Shown piece after piece: positions 25,834 through 35,396 of a DNA stretch of 62,129 nt; position 1 is the first letter of the stretch, and each line of letters begins with the position of its first letter. A program made the translations under genes and the position numbers. The notes beneath the pieces are model-generated. The model did not search any database. It was not told the origin of the DNA and was given only the letters and a program-made list of their open reading frames with translations. The stretch covers positions 1,906,272-1,968,400 of the forward strand of contig NZ_KB235958.1 of assembly GCF_000332355.1 (NCBI RefSeq), read 5' to 3'. Source of the DNA: Baaleninema simplex PCC 7105. Its GTDB lineage: Bacteria; Cyanobacteriota; Cyanobacteriia; Cyanobacteriales; Geitlerinemataceae.

Positions 25834-27828
25834 ATGTCGGACGATGCACTCCCCGAACTCGACCTTTTCCTCGTGTGTGGCTTGGGAAGCATGGGACAAC
25901 AGTGTGTCGTAGCACTCAAAGACTTCGGTGTGCGCGTTATCGGAATCGAACTCACGCAACCGAGTTACTGGGACATCCCCAACCTGCCCGAGTTGCTCGA
26001 CGATCTCATTATCGGCGATTGTCGTCAGAACCACGTGTTCGAGCAAGCCCAAATCCACCGCTGTCGCGCCGTTCTCCTCGTCACCAGCGACGAAGCCATC
26101 AACATCGAAACCGCCCTCGCCGTGCGTCGCCTCAACCCCCACACTCGTCTCGTGGTGCGATCGGCGAAAGACACCCTCAACCAACTTTTGCAGCGACAAC
26201 TGGGTAACTTCATCGCCCTCGAACCGACGCAACTTCCCGTGACAGCCTTCGCCTTAGCTGCCCTTTCCGCCAAAACTTTAGGCTTTTTCAACCTCGACGG
26301 AACCTGGCTGCGGGTGGTACGCCGCAAAATCGAACCGTCTCATTCCTGGTGCGGGCGCAGTCTCCACGAACTCAACAGCCGGACTCAACGGATGTTAGCC
26401 CATTCGGGCAACTGGCAAGATACCGCCGAACCGTTCCACTGCTGGCATCCCGAAACCGAGATTTGTCCTTCAGACGTAGTGGTGTACGTCGAAACCACCG
26501 ATCGCTGGACGTTTCGCCGCCCCAGAAACCGAAAGAGCGATCGCCTCGAGTCTCCCTGGCGTCGCTTCTACCCCCACGCACTCAAACGCCTGTGGGTCAA
26601 AATTTGGTCGAATCCCAGCGATCGCGCGTGGCGAGTGGCGATCGTCTGCGGAATCACCGTGTTCGCCTTGTTGGGAATCGGAACGGTACTGTTTCATCGC
26701 TACTATCCCGAAACCACTTGGATGTCAGCATTTTACGCCACGGCGATCCTGCTTCTGGGGGGCTATTCCGACTTATTCGGCGACTTTACCCCCCTCCCGT
26801 TCGACATTCCCCACTGGTTGCAATCCTTCGGACTTCTACTCACCTTAGCGGGAACGGCGTTCGTGGGGGTACTCTACGCTCTCCTCACCCAAGCCCTACT
26901 CTCGGCGCGATTTCAGTTTCCCCAACAACGCCCGCCCCTTCCGACGCGGGATTTCATCGTTATCGTCGGTTTGGGACGCGTGGGGCAGCGAGTCGCAGCT
27001 CTGTTACAGTCGTTCCAACAGGCGATCGTCGGCGTTGCCTTCAACACCGATCTCGATCCCCAAATCCTCCCCCAAATTCCCCTGTTAATCGGTTCCCCTC
27101 GGGAAGTGCTACCGAACGTCAACTTCGCCGACGCCCAAAGCGTTCTGGTGTTAACCGACGAAGAAATTACCAACACTGAAGTCGCCCTTATCGCCCGAGA
27201 AGCCAATCCGAAAGTCCGTTTAGCTATTCGCACCCAACACCAACGTCTCAGCGAAGATTTAGCGCAGTTGTTTCCCACCGCCCAAATTATCTGTGCTTAC
27301 GCTGTCGCTGCCGAAGCCTTTGCTGGGGCAGCGTTCGGGGAGAAGATTCTCAGTTTGCTGCGTCTTAACGATACGACGGTGTTGGTGACGGAGTATCGAG
27401 TCGAAGCTAGGGATACTCTCAACGGGTTGATGTTGGCGGATGTCGCCTACGGGTATGGGGTGGTTCCGTTACTGCACCAGCGATTCCGAGGTTCGTCGAA
27501 GTTGATGCCCCTCGACGATATCGTGTTGGAAGTGGGCGATCGCCTGGTCGTGTTAGCCACTAGCGAAGGCTTGCGCCGCGTCGAATACGGCGATCGCTCT
27601 CGATTCGATCGCAACACCCGGATTCGCGTCACTCGCGCCATTACTCCCGATAGTGCCTTTGAAGGGGCTAACGCCATTTCCCGCATCGCCGGGTACAGTC
27701 TCAAAGAGGCGCGAGAGATCTTCGATCGCCTCCCAACAACCCTACCGACGCCCCTCTATTCCCATCAAGCCTGGCGCTTACTCCGCGCCTTGTATCAAGC
27801 CAGAGTGGACGCCCAGATCGTCAGGTGA
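25834..27828 (+). CDS. Channel-like protein with two RCK/TrkA-N domains and an atypical pore
   Basis: A 664-residue protein. The first TrkA-N domain has a Rossmann GLGSMGQQ (about 16-23). A 2-TM ion-channel module follows: TM1 about 266-286, pore loop with GGYSDLFG about 307-314, TM2 about 328-356. A second TrkA-N domain begins with IVIVGLGRVGQR (about 370-381) and is followed by TrkA-C-like segments. The fold matches potassium channels and NAD-binding regulators, but the selectivity filter is not the canonical T(V/I)GYG. Potassium conductance is therefore uncertain and a nonselective or regulatory role is possible. The start ATG 25834 (MSDDALPELDLFLVCG) is directly before the Rossmann strand. 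Confidence 0.82.
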   Translation: MSDDALPELDLFLVCGLGSMGQQCVVALKDFGVRVIGIELTQPSYWDIPNLPELLDDLIIGDCRQNHVFEQAQIHRCRAVLLVTSDEAINIETALAVRRLNPHTRLVVRSAKDTLNQLLQRQLGNFIALEPTQLPVTAFALAALSAKTLGFFNLDGTWLRVVRRKIEPSHSWCGRSLHELNSRTQRMLAHSGNWQDTAEPFHCWHPETEICPSDVVVYVETTDRWTFRRPRNRKSDRLESPWRRFYPHALKRLWVKIWSNPSDRAWRVAIVCGITVFALLGIGTVLFHRYYPETTWMSAFYATAILLLGGYSDLFGDFTPLPFDIPHWLQSFGLLLTLAGTAFVGVLYALLTQALLSARFQFPQQRPPLPTRDFIVIVGLGRVGQRVAALLQSFQQAIVGVAFNTDLDPQILPQIPLLIGSPREVLPNVNFADAQSVLVLTDEEITNTEVALIAREANPKVRLAIRTQHQRLSEDLAQLFPTAQIICAYAVAAEAFAGAAFGEKILSLLRLNDTTVLVTEYRVEARDTLNGLMLADVAYGYGVVPLLHQRFRGSSKLMPLDDIVLEVGDRLVVLATSEGLRRVEYGDRSRFDRNTRIRVTRAITPDSAFEGANAISRIAGYSLKEAREIFDRLPTTLPTPLYSHQAWRLLRALYQARVDAQIVR

Positions 27829-27859
27829 ATCGAGGACTCAAGCTTGCCTCCGATCCCGG

Positions 27860-27892
27860 AGATCCCCGGCATCTTGGAGATGCCGGGGATCT
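27860..27892. terminator. Hairpin between convergent genes (probable bidirectional terminator)
   Basis: A perfect 15-bp stem AGATCCCCGGCATCT with loop TGG begins 32 bases after the channel gene and lies between convergent genes. The same hairpin occurs at 11234. U-tracts are weak, so termination is inferred. Confidence 0.5.
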
Positions 27893-27946
27893 GGCCTGAG
27901 TTCTTTAACAGATTTTATGTCTTTTGTCAATCCCCGATCTCGAAAA

Positions 27947-27984
27947 GTTTTCTGTACCACTGAGGGCTTAGCGGTGCAGAAAAC
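27947..27984. repeat. Strong 15-bp imperfect hairpin
   Basis: GTTTTCTGTACCACT pairs with AGCGGTGCAGAAAAC (one G-U and one A-C mismatch) around an 8-base loop. It lies in the gap between the convergent channel and EamA genes (27829-28111). It could be the terminator for the minus-strand EamA gene or a small RNA. No coding sequence is present. Confidence 0.5.
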
Positions 27985-28111
27985 TCAGAAGGGTCGTAGG
28001 AAAGGGTCGTAGTAGACCTCTACATTTGGTGTGGGTAAGGCTTAATCGCGTAAGTCCAGATCGGTTAACTGTTTTCATGGGTGAGTCGCGACCGATCGCT
28101 GCTGACTGCGG

Positions 28112-29902
28112 CTATTTCTTCGAGAGGAATATTCGCTCCAAACTCAATCCCACGACCCCCGCCGTCACGATAAACATTCCAACAATTTGGTCGATGGCGA
28201 GTTCTTCGCCGATGATAATCAAGCCAAACAGTGCCGTTAAGGCCGGGCCGACTGCACCGACGATCGAGGCTAACGCAGCACCAGCATACTTGATCGCGAA
28301 GTTGTTGAGGACGTAACTCACCAGCGTCAGCGCCCCAAGCCAAATCCCACCGCCAATTAACGCAGTGAAATTGTCTTGCGGAACTTCGATACCCCAGTTG
28401 GCGATCGCCGCGACGAACAGTCCCAAGAACGAAAAGACGAACACCGTCGAAAAATTCGCCCAGCTAAAGGGAATCGGGTGTAACTGTTTCCCACATAGCT
28501 GCGTCAGCAATACGTATCCGGCAAAGGCGATCCCGGAACCGACTGCGGTAAAACTCCCCAGCAAAAACCCGCTTTCACTGAGACCGGCACTCGAAAAAAC
28601 GCTGAAGAAGTCGGGAACCGTCGTAATACTCCCGAACAAAATCACTGCCATGATGACGCTGCGAATGGCTGTAGGTTTGGCGCCAAAGAACACCCACGCC
28701 CCGAGAACGGTGGCTACGGGGAAAATAAAGAATAGAGTAATCGCCACTGCCGTCGGGATGTTACCGATGGCAATGTAAATCAAGACTTGGGACAAAAACA
28801 GAGCAAAACCGCTTCCGGCCACTTGAGATTGCAGCTTACGGTTTTCCGGCCGTAAAAACTGCTGGATATCTTGCCACCATTGCGGATAAAGCTGATTCGC
28901 CAAGATGGGCATGAGCAACACCACAACCACCATGCGGAGAAACAGAATCAGCATGGAGTTGCCCAAGCTCGGCGTAATAATGCCGCCCCAGTCAAACAGT
29001 CCGAAAATCGTCCGTTCGCTGAGAATGACTTTGATGCTGATGTTAAACAGCGACAGAACGGCAGCATAGGCCAGTGCCAGCAACAAACCCGTTCGGACTT
29101 GAGAGGGAGCCGTGGGTGCAGTCGGTGGCTTGTCTCGAGGAGGGGGGGCAACTTCTGCGTCTACCTCGGTAACGGGAGAGTCAACCTCACCGCGATCGCT
29201 CCGGGTCGGCGCTGTTTGACCGTCACTAGACGGGGGAGTGGGGGACGGGGAAACAACGGAACTGCCTTGAGGCAGCGACACAGAACCGTTTGCCGGTTGG
29301 GGAAGTGGCGGTACGCGAATCGCTTCGTCTCGGAGTTCGTGACTCAGACGACTGACGAGGGTGTCGAGAATGGCTTCCCCTTGTTGTTGCAAGGTGTGGA
29401 GGCGATCGAGATGTTGGCAGAGATCGCTGCGGTAGCTGTCGAGTTCTTGACGCAGTCCGCTGTAGCTGCGGTGGAAGCTGAGATCGACGGAGTCGCGCAA
29501 TCGGTCGGTTTGAGAGTTCGGCGGCGGATCGACCGTCGCCAGACGCTGTCTCACCAGTTCTTCGACTCGTGAAGAGAGTTGGTCTTCGAGGTTTCCCGCC
29601 ACCAATTGCGCCAGTTGCCGCACCCACGCCTGACGGTCTTCTTCGGTTTCCAGTCCTCGAGTCGGTTCTGAACTTGAAGGGGGAACTTCAGGGGCAAGCT
29701 GTTGTTGCCGGGTTTCGAGATCGGAAATATCGCTCAGCAGTCGTGTTTTTTCCGATTGGAGACGGGTGACGTCTCGCGTTAGCTGAACGATCAGATCTTG
29801 CTGGAGATGCTTGAGATCTTGGGTCAGTGCCGCCAAGAGAGTTTCGACGGTGCGATCGTTGACGGTCTCTCCGTTGGTCAATTGTGGTTCCCTTTGCTCC
29901 AT
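28112..29902 (-). CDS. EamA/DMT-superfamily transporter with N-terminal coiled-coil region
   Basis: A 596-residue protein. Residues about 1-190 are helical and coiled-coil-rich, with many Q, L, R and E residues and no recognised family. A Pro/Ser-rich linker (about 195-270) follows. The C-terminal half holds about ten transmembrane segments with two EamA repeats (for example IGNIPTAVAITLFFIFPVATVLGAWVFFG and AGAALASIVGAVGPALTALFGLIIIGEE). DMT transporters export or import small metabolites; the substrate cannot be read. The cytosolic head is an unusual addition to a 300-residue transporter core. The start ATG 29902 lies upstream of the coiled coil with no competing site. Confidence 0.85.
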   Translation of the reverse strand: MEQREPQLTNGETVNDRTVETLLAALTQDLKHLQQDLIVQLTRDVTRLQSEKTRLLSDISDLETRQQQLAPEVPPSSSEPTRGLETEEDRQAWVRQLAQLVAGNLEDQLSSRVEELVRQRLATVDPPPNSQTDRLRDSVDLSFHRSYSGLRQELDSYRSDLCQHLDRLHTLQQQGEAILDTLVSRLSHELRDEAIRVPPLPQPANGSVSLPQGSSVVSPSPTPPSSDGQTAPTRSDRGEVDSPVTEVDAEVAPPPRDKPPTAPTAPSQVRTGLLLALAYAAVLSLFNISIKVILSERTIFGLFDWGGIITPSLGNSMLILFLRMVVVVLLMPILANQLYPQWWQDIQQFLRPENRKLQSQVAGSGFALFLSQVLIYIAIGNIPTAVAITLFFIFPVATVLGAWVFFGAKPTAIRSVIMAVILFGSITTVPDFFSVFSSAGLSESGFLLGSFTAVGSGIAFAGYVLLTQLCGKQLHPIPFSWANFSTVFVFSFLGLFVAAIANWGIEVPQDNFTALIGGGIWLGALTLVSYVLNNFAIKYAGAALASIVGAVGPALTALFGLIIIGEELAIDQIVGMFIVTAGVVGLSLERIFLSKK

Positions 29903-30355
29903 CAGTGTTTACCCTATAGTCGTAAAGGCGATCGATCGGACGACGGCTCGACAGCAGCGCGGCTACCCCGAGCGCGGGTGGTACGGTTCCCTAGCCATGA
30001 TAAACGCTTCGCTGCGTTGCTTCTAGCGAGCGGCTGGGGAGATGAGGAGATCGGGAGATGGGGAGATGGGGAAAAACCGTCAACTGCCCACTGTCCTCAC
30101 TGTTCGCTGTTCGCTGTTCACTGTAAAAGGGGAACGCAACAGCAACCAACTCGTTTTTAGGGAATTGACGGAAAAACCCGCATCTTCTCGAGGAAGGCGC
30201 GGGTTTGTGGCGTTTTGCAGTTTTGAAACGAGATTGATGAAATAGAGTTTACTAAATCAGTTTGTTAAATTTTGTTTTAAATTCAGCTTTCAAGCCAGTT
30301 TCTACATTCTAAACGCAAAATGTAAAGAAATTTATCAAGCCTAGTTTACAATTCT
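29903..30355. other. Intergenic region with degenerate tandem-repeat cassette
   Basis: It holds GGAGAT-type purine repeats (about 30035-30072) and GTTCGCT-like units (about 30100-30125), a weak relative of the composite cassettes elsewhere. A terminator hairpin sits at 30174-30206. The short frames across it translate repeat DNA, and no gene is recognised. Confidence 0.6.
30174..30206 (-). terminator. Rho-independent-type terminator for the nuclease-like gene
   Basis: AAACCCGC and GCGGGTTT form an 8-bp stem, with an inner CTTC/GAAG stem around TCGAG. Read on the minus strand the hairpin runs into GGGTTTTTCC, a U-rich exit, and lies 150 bases downstream of the stop at 30356. Confidence 0.6.
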
Positions 30356-31321
30356 TTATGAGACAGATTGCTGGGGATAATCGATCGCCCGATCGCCGCG
30401 AGGATCGGACTCGGCCAACAGTGGCGGCACGTCGGACAGTTGCGAGAGTTCCCGCAACACGATCTGAGGCAGGCCGCGGTGCATGGTCACGCGACCGCGT
30501 ATGTAAGCATAGCCGCGCCCCCGTCCGGCATAGCGAGAGACGATCGCGCGGACTAACATCGGGCCGTCAGAACTCGAAGCCGTCGGAATCCATAACTTCA
30601 AGGGAAACAATCGCGATCCGGTAAACACGATCGCCCCCCCTTCGACGCGCTTGCGGATGCCCCCCTGCAAATCGCAAAAGACCCAAATATCGCGATGGGT
30701 GTCGATGGCGTCGAGAAGCTGGGGATAGTCCAGTTGAATCGAAATTGCCGTGCTTTGAGAACCGAGGCGTCGGAACTCGTCGATAATCGAGGCGCGATAC
30801 GCCCACCACGCCACCAAACTGCTGTAATTGCGCGACGCTCCGTTTTCGTTCACGTCTGGGTTCCAAATCCCCCGTTGATGAATTTGGGCGTCGAATTCAG
30901 CCTGAGTGAAGGCGCGATCGTACAGTCGCGATCGCCCATACTTCGTAAAATACGGACTCCAGCCTTCTTCAATCAAATACAGGTTGTAGAGACTGTCGCC
31001 TCGGTGGACGTAACACACCAAACGGCTACAGTTACCGCGATGCGCCTCCAAACAGACCTCCGGGGGATCGTCGGTATCGAATTCCAAATCCACGCGACAC
31101 AACTGGCCGTTGGGCTGCGTAAAATAATCCCGCGCCAGTTTCGCCGAGGCCAACCCCGCCTCCGTTACCGGTTTTGCCGTTTCCGGGGACGGATGGGGCG
31201 TACTTTCTTCCGTATCGACGCAAATCAAACGCACGAACTCTTGTCGGCCGTCGATACGAACTTCGATCGTATCGCCATCGACCACTTGCGTTACTTGGAC
31301 ATTGTGGATTCGAGTTCCCAC
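30356..31321 (-). CDS. Staphylococcal-nuclease-like (SNc) domain protein
   Basis: A 321-residue protein. Residues about 1-155 match a thermonuclease fold: VTQVVDGDTIEVRIDG, VRLICVDTEES with the substrate Arg/Asp pair, and NLYLIEEGWSPYFTKYGRSRLY..F..AEFDAQIHQRGIWN. The C-terminal half (about 190-300) is OB-like and unassigned. There is no signal peptide, so it is probably cytoplasmic. The canonical catalytic Arg-Glu-Arg set is only partly evident, so nuclease activity is plausible, not certain. It lies 22 bases downstream of tyrS on the same strand, likely co-transcribed. Confidence 0.8.
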   Translation of the reverse strand: MGTRIHNVQVTQVVDGDTIEVRIDGRQEFVRLICVDTEESTPHPSPETAKPVTEAGLASAKLARDYFTQPNGQLCRVDLEFDTDDPPEVCLEAHRGNCSRLVCYVHRGDSLYNLYLIEEGWSPYFTKYGRSRLYDRAFTQAEFDAQIHQRGIWNPDVNENGASRNYSSLVAWWAYRASIIDEFRRLGSQSTAISIQLDYPQLLDAIDTHRDIWVFCDLQGGIRKRVEGGAIVFTGSRLFPLKLWIPTASSSDGPMLVRAIVSRYAGRGRGYAYIRGRVTMHRGLPQIVLRELSQLSDVPPLLAESDPRGDRAIDYPQQSVS

Positions 31322-31343
31322 TGTAACCGTTCCAATGTCGCGC

Positions 31344-32555
31344 TTATTTCACCAAGCGCACGAACTTCTTCTTCCCGACTTGCAACACTTTCCCGTCGAG
31401 TTGCGCGATCGCCTCGAACGATAGGTTAACGTCAGAGATGCGATCGCCGTCTAACCGAACCGCGCCCCCTTGAATTTGACGCCGCCCTTCTCCACTACTT
31501 TTACACAAGCCGCTGGCGCTCAAAATATAAAAGAGCTTGGCGGGAAACTCCACTTCAGCCAAGGAAAACTCGGGAACGGCTTCTTCAGTTCCCGACGTAC
31601 TGCCGCCCACGAGGGACATCGCCGCCTGTTGCGCCTCCTTGGCCGCTTCTTCTCCGTGATACTGCGACACGATATCGATCGCGAGAAACTTCTGCCGTTC
31701 TCGGGGATTTTCCGGCAACCGATCTAACGGAAGTTTCGTCAACAACTCGAAATACTGCTCGATTTGCGCGTCCGGCGTTTTTTCTAACTTCGAGTACATC
31801 GACAGAGCGTCCTCTTTCAACCCGACGTAATTGTTCAACGACTTGGACATTTTCTGCGTTCCGTCGGTGCCGATGAGAATCGGAAGCAGCAAGCCGAACT
31901 GGGGCTTTTTCCCAAAATGCCGCAACAAATCCCGTCCGACAGCCAGGTTGAATTTTTGATCGGTTCCCCCGAGTTCGACATCTGCCGCGATCGCCACCGA
32001 ATCGTATCCCTGCATCAACGGATAGAAAAACTCGTGTAAGTAAATGGGATTGCCTTTCTCGTAACGTTGGGCGAACCCCTCTTTCGCCAACATTTGCCCG
32101 ACGGTCATCGTCCCCAGCAACTCAAGGGTTTTCGCTAAATCCAACTCCGAGAGCCATTCCGAGTTATAGCGAATTTCCAACCGTCCCGGCGTGTCGAAAT
32201 CCAAAATCGGCCGCAGTTGTTCGAGGTAGGTATTCGCGTTGTGTCGCACTTCCTCAGAGGTGAGTTGGCGACGAACCTCTGATTTCCCCGTTGGGTCGCC
32301 GATGCGAGCGGTAAAATCGCCAATAATGACGACAGCGGTATGGCCGGCGTCCTGAAACGCCCGCAACTTGCGAAACGGGATACTGTGACCGAGGTGTAAG
32401 TCAGATCCCGTGGGGTCGATGCCCAATTTGACCCGCAACGGGCGATCGGTTTTCGCTAAAAGGGCTTCGAGATTTTCGGTTGCGTCGTCGGAGTCGGGAA
32501 CGTGGGGAAAAATTTCCTCCGTTCCCCGGTACAACCAAGACAGGTCGGAAGTCAT
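31344..32555 (-). CDS. tyrS: Tyrosyl-tRNA synthetase
   Basis: A 403-residue class I aminoacyl-tRNA synthetase that charges tRNA-Tyr. The HIGH-type signature is HLGHS (about 54-58), a tyrosine-binding/KMSKS loop [11 protein letters not shown] follows (near 236-240), and an S4 RNA-binding domain closes the C-terminus ([10 protein letters not shown]...[12 protein letters not shown]). The frame extends 10 codons upstream to 32585, but ATG 32555 ([17 protein letters not shown]) matches the family start. Essential housekeeping gene. Confidence 0.95.
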   Translation of the reverse strand: MTSDLSWLYRGTEEIFPHVPDSDDATENLEALLAKTDRPLRVKLGIDPTGSDLHLGHSIPFRKLRAFQDAGHTAVVIIGDFTARIGDPTGKSEVRRQLTSEEVRHNANTYLEQLRPILDFDTPGRLEIRYNSEWLSELDLAKTLELLGTMTVGQMLAKEGFAQRYEKGNPIYLHEFFYPLMQGYDSVAIAADVELGGTDQKFNLAVGRDLLRHFGKKPQFGLLLPILIGTDGTQKMSKSLNNYVGLKEDALSMYSKLEKTPDAQIEQYFELLTKLPLDRLPENPRERQKFLAIDIVSQYHGEEAAKEAQQAAMSLVGGSTSGTEEAVPEFSLAEVEFPAKLFYILSASGLCKSSGEGRRQIQGGAVRLDGDRISDVNLSFEAIAQLDGKVLQVGKKKFVRLVK

Positions 32556-32840
32556 AGTGGGTCTGGTGTGGGTGCAGCTATTCAAAACACGGCGATCGCA
32601 CAGCCGAAGCGATCGCTTAGAATTGAGTTCGTTATCATAACAGATTAACTCTGTCAGACGGGCATCGTGTTTTAGAGAAACAGCTCGCCCGTCGTTTGTC
32701 CGAGGGATTCGACAGCGAGATCGATCTCAGTTTCGCCTCTCGAGCGATCGGCGAAACTATAGTGTAAAGTATGTCCAGTTCCAAGCTGTCGGTCTCGCGA
32801 TCGTCGAACGAAGTACGTCCGTGGAGGAGGGAAAACCGCC

Positions 32841-34763
32841 GTGTCAACGAACGCTGTTCGAGAAAAAAAACCGCAAATTCCCGTGCGGCTTTTCCAATTC
32901 GTCCAATCGGTGGGAAAGGTAACGGCGAGTACCCTATTGGGAACCACGTTGTTAGGCAGTTCTGTCGTTGCTGGCGGACTGGTGGGGTTGGCGATCAGTT
33001 TCCGCAACCTTCCCGACGTGCGGGTGCTGCGTAGCTATATGCCCACGGAAACCAGTCACGTCTACGACGTTAACGGAGAACTACTCTACAGCATTCACGA
33101 CGAAGCCAACCGGGAAGTCATCCCCCTCAACCAGATTTCTGATAACTTGAAACTGGCAGTTCTCGGCATCGAAGACAGTCATTTCTACATTCACCAAGGC
33201 ATCAACCCCGGTGCTGTGTTGCGGGCGTTTTTAGCGAACTTGGAATCGGGAGAAACTGTCGAAGGGGCGTCTACCCTAACGATGCAGTTGGTGAAGAACC
33301 TGTTTCTGACGCCGGAACAGACGTTTAGCCGGAAAGTGGCCGAAGCGGTTCTCGCGATTCGTATCGAACAAATTCTCGAGAAAAACGAACTGCTCGAGCT
33401 GTATTTGAACCAAGTGTACTGGGGTCACAACCTGTACGGTGCCGAAACGGCCGCACAAAGCTTTTTCAACAAGTCGGCGCGCGATTTGACGTTGGCGGAA
33501 GCGTCGATGATGGCGGGGTTGATTCAAGCCCCCGAAGAGTTCAGTCCTTTTACGAATTACAAGTTAGCCAAGCAGCGTCAGGCGATCGTTCTCAACCGTT
33601 TGGTCGAACTCAAGTGGATTACGCCGCAAGAGGCGCAGGACGCCAAACAGCAACCGCTTCGCTTGGGACAAATTACTTCGTTCCAGACCAGCAAAGCGCC
33701 TTACGTCACGGAAGCGGTGGTCAAGGAACTCACAGAGCGGTTCGGACGCGATGCCCTGCTCAAAGGTGGAATGCGCGTTCAAACCACGGTCGATCTGAAA
33801 ATGCAGCGCATGGCGGAACGCACGGTGCGGGATTGGCACCAGCGGCTGTACGAACAAGGGCTGTATTACAGTTACGAAGAAGGCCAGATGGCCTTGGTGG
33901 CAGTCGATCCGAGGACGCATTTCGTGAAGGCGATCGTTGGTGGGTACGATTACGACGCCAGCCAGTTCAACCGCGCCACGCAAGCTCGCCGCCAACCGGG
34001 ATCGTCGTTTAAGCCCTTCGTGTACTATACGGCCTTCGCGACGGGGAATTACGGGCCGGAGTCCCCCGTGAACGACAGTCCGGTGAAGTATCCCGACGGG
34101 GATGGATACTATATTCCTCAAAACTATGGGGGCAGTTTTTCGGGAACGGTCAGTATTCGCAAGGCGATCGAGGTTTCGCTCAACATTCCGGCAGTCAAAA
34201 TCGGTCAGGAAGTTGGGTTGAATAAGGTCATTGAAATCTGTCGGGTTCTGGGAATTGAAAGCCCCATCGATCCGGTGATTTCGCTGCCGCTGGGATCGGT
34301 GGATTTGACGCCGTTAGAGATGGCGGCGGCTTACGCCACGTTCGCCAGTAACGGCTGGCAGTCGGAGACGACCCTCATCGCTCAGGTGACCGACAGTGCG
34401 GGCAATATTATGCTCGATAACACGCCGAAACCGAGTTTGGTTCTCGATCCTTGGGCGACGGCTTCGCTGAATAGCACGCTGCAAGGCGTCATCGAGCAAG
34501 GCACGGCGACTAATGCGAAGATCGGACGACCTGCTGCTGGGAAAACTGGAACCACGTCTTCGGAACGAGATATTTGGTTCGTCGGTTACGTGCCACAACT
34601 GGCGGTTGCAGTGTGGGCGGGGAACGATAACAACGCCCCCCTCGGCTACGGTGCAACGGGTGGCGGGTTCGTCGCTCCGGTGTGGCGGGATTTCATGCAG
34701 CAAGCGCTGGCGAACGAGCCGGTGGTGGAGTTCAAGTCTCCGACAGAGTTCGATCGCCCCTAA
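32841..34763 (+). CDS. Class A penicillin-binding protein (PBP1A-type)
   Basis: A 640-residue bifunctional peptidoglycan synthase. A TM segment (about 31-53) is followed by a GT51 transglycosylase domain with IEDSHFYIHQG (Glu near 110) and STLTMQLVKNLFL. The transpeptidase domain has PGSSFKPF (SxxK, about 389), VSLN (SxN) and GKTGTTS (KTG, about 567). All catalytic motifs are present. GTG 32841 is preceded by AGGAGG at 32825-32830, 10 bases away, which supports this start. Short relative to E. coli PBP1a, but normal for cyanobacteria. Confidence 0.93.
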   Translation: MSTNAVREKKPQIPVRLFQFVQSVGKVTASTLLGTTLLGSSVVAGGLVGLAISFRNLPDVRVLRSYMPTETSHVYDVNGELLYSIHDEANREVIPLNQISDNLKLAVLGIEDSHFYIHQGINPGAVLRAFLANLESGETVEGASTLTMQLVKNLFLTPEQTFSRKVAEAVLAIRIEQILEKNELLELYLNQVYWGHNLYGAETAAQSFFNKSARDLTLAEASMMAGLIQAPEEFSPFTNYKLAKQRQAIVLNRLVELKWITPQEAQDAKQQPLRLGQITSFQTSKAPYVTEAVVKELTERFGRDALLKGGMRVQTTVDLKMQRMAERTVRDWHQRLYEQGLYYSYEEGQMALVAVDPRTHFVKAIVGGYDYDASQFNRATQARRQPGSSFKPFVYYTAFATGNYGPESPVNDSPVKYPDGDGYYIPQNYGGSFSGTVSIRKAIEVSLNIPAVKIGQEVGLNKVIEICRVLGIESPIDPVISLPLGSVDLTPLEMAAAYATFASNGWQSETTLIAQVTDSAGNIMLDNTPKPSLVLDPWATASLNSTLQGVIEQGTATNAKIGRPAAGKTGTTSSERDIWFVGYVPQLAVAVWAGNDNNAPLGYGATGGGFVAPVWRDFMQQALANEPVVEFKSPTEFDRP

Positions 34764-34787
34764 AGCAGTCCTCGAGAGGACGAGTGT

Positions 34788-35114
34788 TTAATTCGGATTT
34801 TTTTCGAGTTCGGTTTTCATCCGTTCGAGGGTTTCGTGCATCCGATCGAACATTTGTTGGGGCGTAATTCCGAACTGGTTGAGTTGGGTGTTGAGCTGTT
34901 GTACGGTCATTTGAGCCATGAAGTCTTCTGACAGCTCGAATCGCTTCATGAAAACGCGATAGCGCTCCATCATTTCTTCCATGCGATCGATATACTGCTT
35001 TTTGCCTTCTCGATCGAATTTGCCGTATTTACTGCCGAGTTGTACGAGGGCTTGATAGTCCTCAAACAATTGTTTGGCCTCTTGTTGTACGATTTCTGAA
35101 TCGAAAAAACCCAT
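34788..35114 (-). CDS. DUF1825 family protein
   Basis: A 108-residue, highly charged, all-helical cytosolic protein with the cyanobacterial signature MGFFDSEIVQQEAKQLFEDYQ.L..LGSKYGKFDR.GKK.(Y)I..ME..M.RY..FMKRFELS.DF. The function is unknown in the family. ATG 35114 (MGFFDSE) is chosen over the in-frame start at 35141 because the conserved N-terminus begins there. It converges with the PBP gene, 24 bases apart. Confidence 0.88.
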   Translation of the reverse strand: MGFFDSEIVQQEAKQLFEDYQALVQLGSKYGKFDREGKKQYIDRMEEMMERYRVFMKRFELSEDFMAQMTVQQLNTQLNQFGITPQQMFDRMHETLERMKTELEKNPN

Positions 35115-35396
35115 TGCAAACGTCCTGTTTGAAATTGCCAATTTAAACGAGTCGAAACTGACTGCCTCTGGACTCGAAACTCAGTAAAAAATTGAAGGTC
35201 GGCTCGAGCAAACCGTTCGGTTTTCGATCGCGACCGACAGGGTACGAGCTACTCTTATTTTATGACAGTTTAAAGACTCCGTTCCAATGTTAGGAGGTTG
35301 GGAAAACCCAACCCCGACAACTCGCACGAAAACTCTCGTGCGATAACGAAGACTGAGATAACGAGAACTGGAAACAGGATACCTGACGATCGCAGA

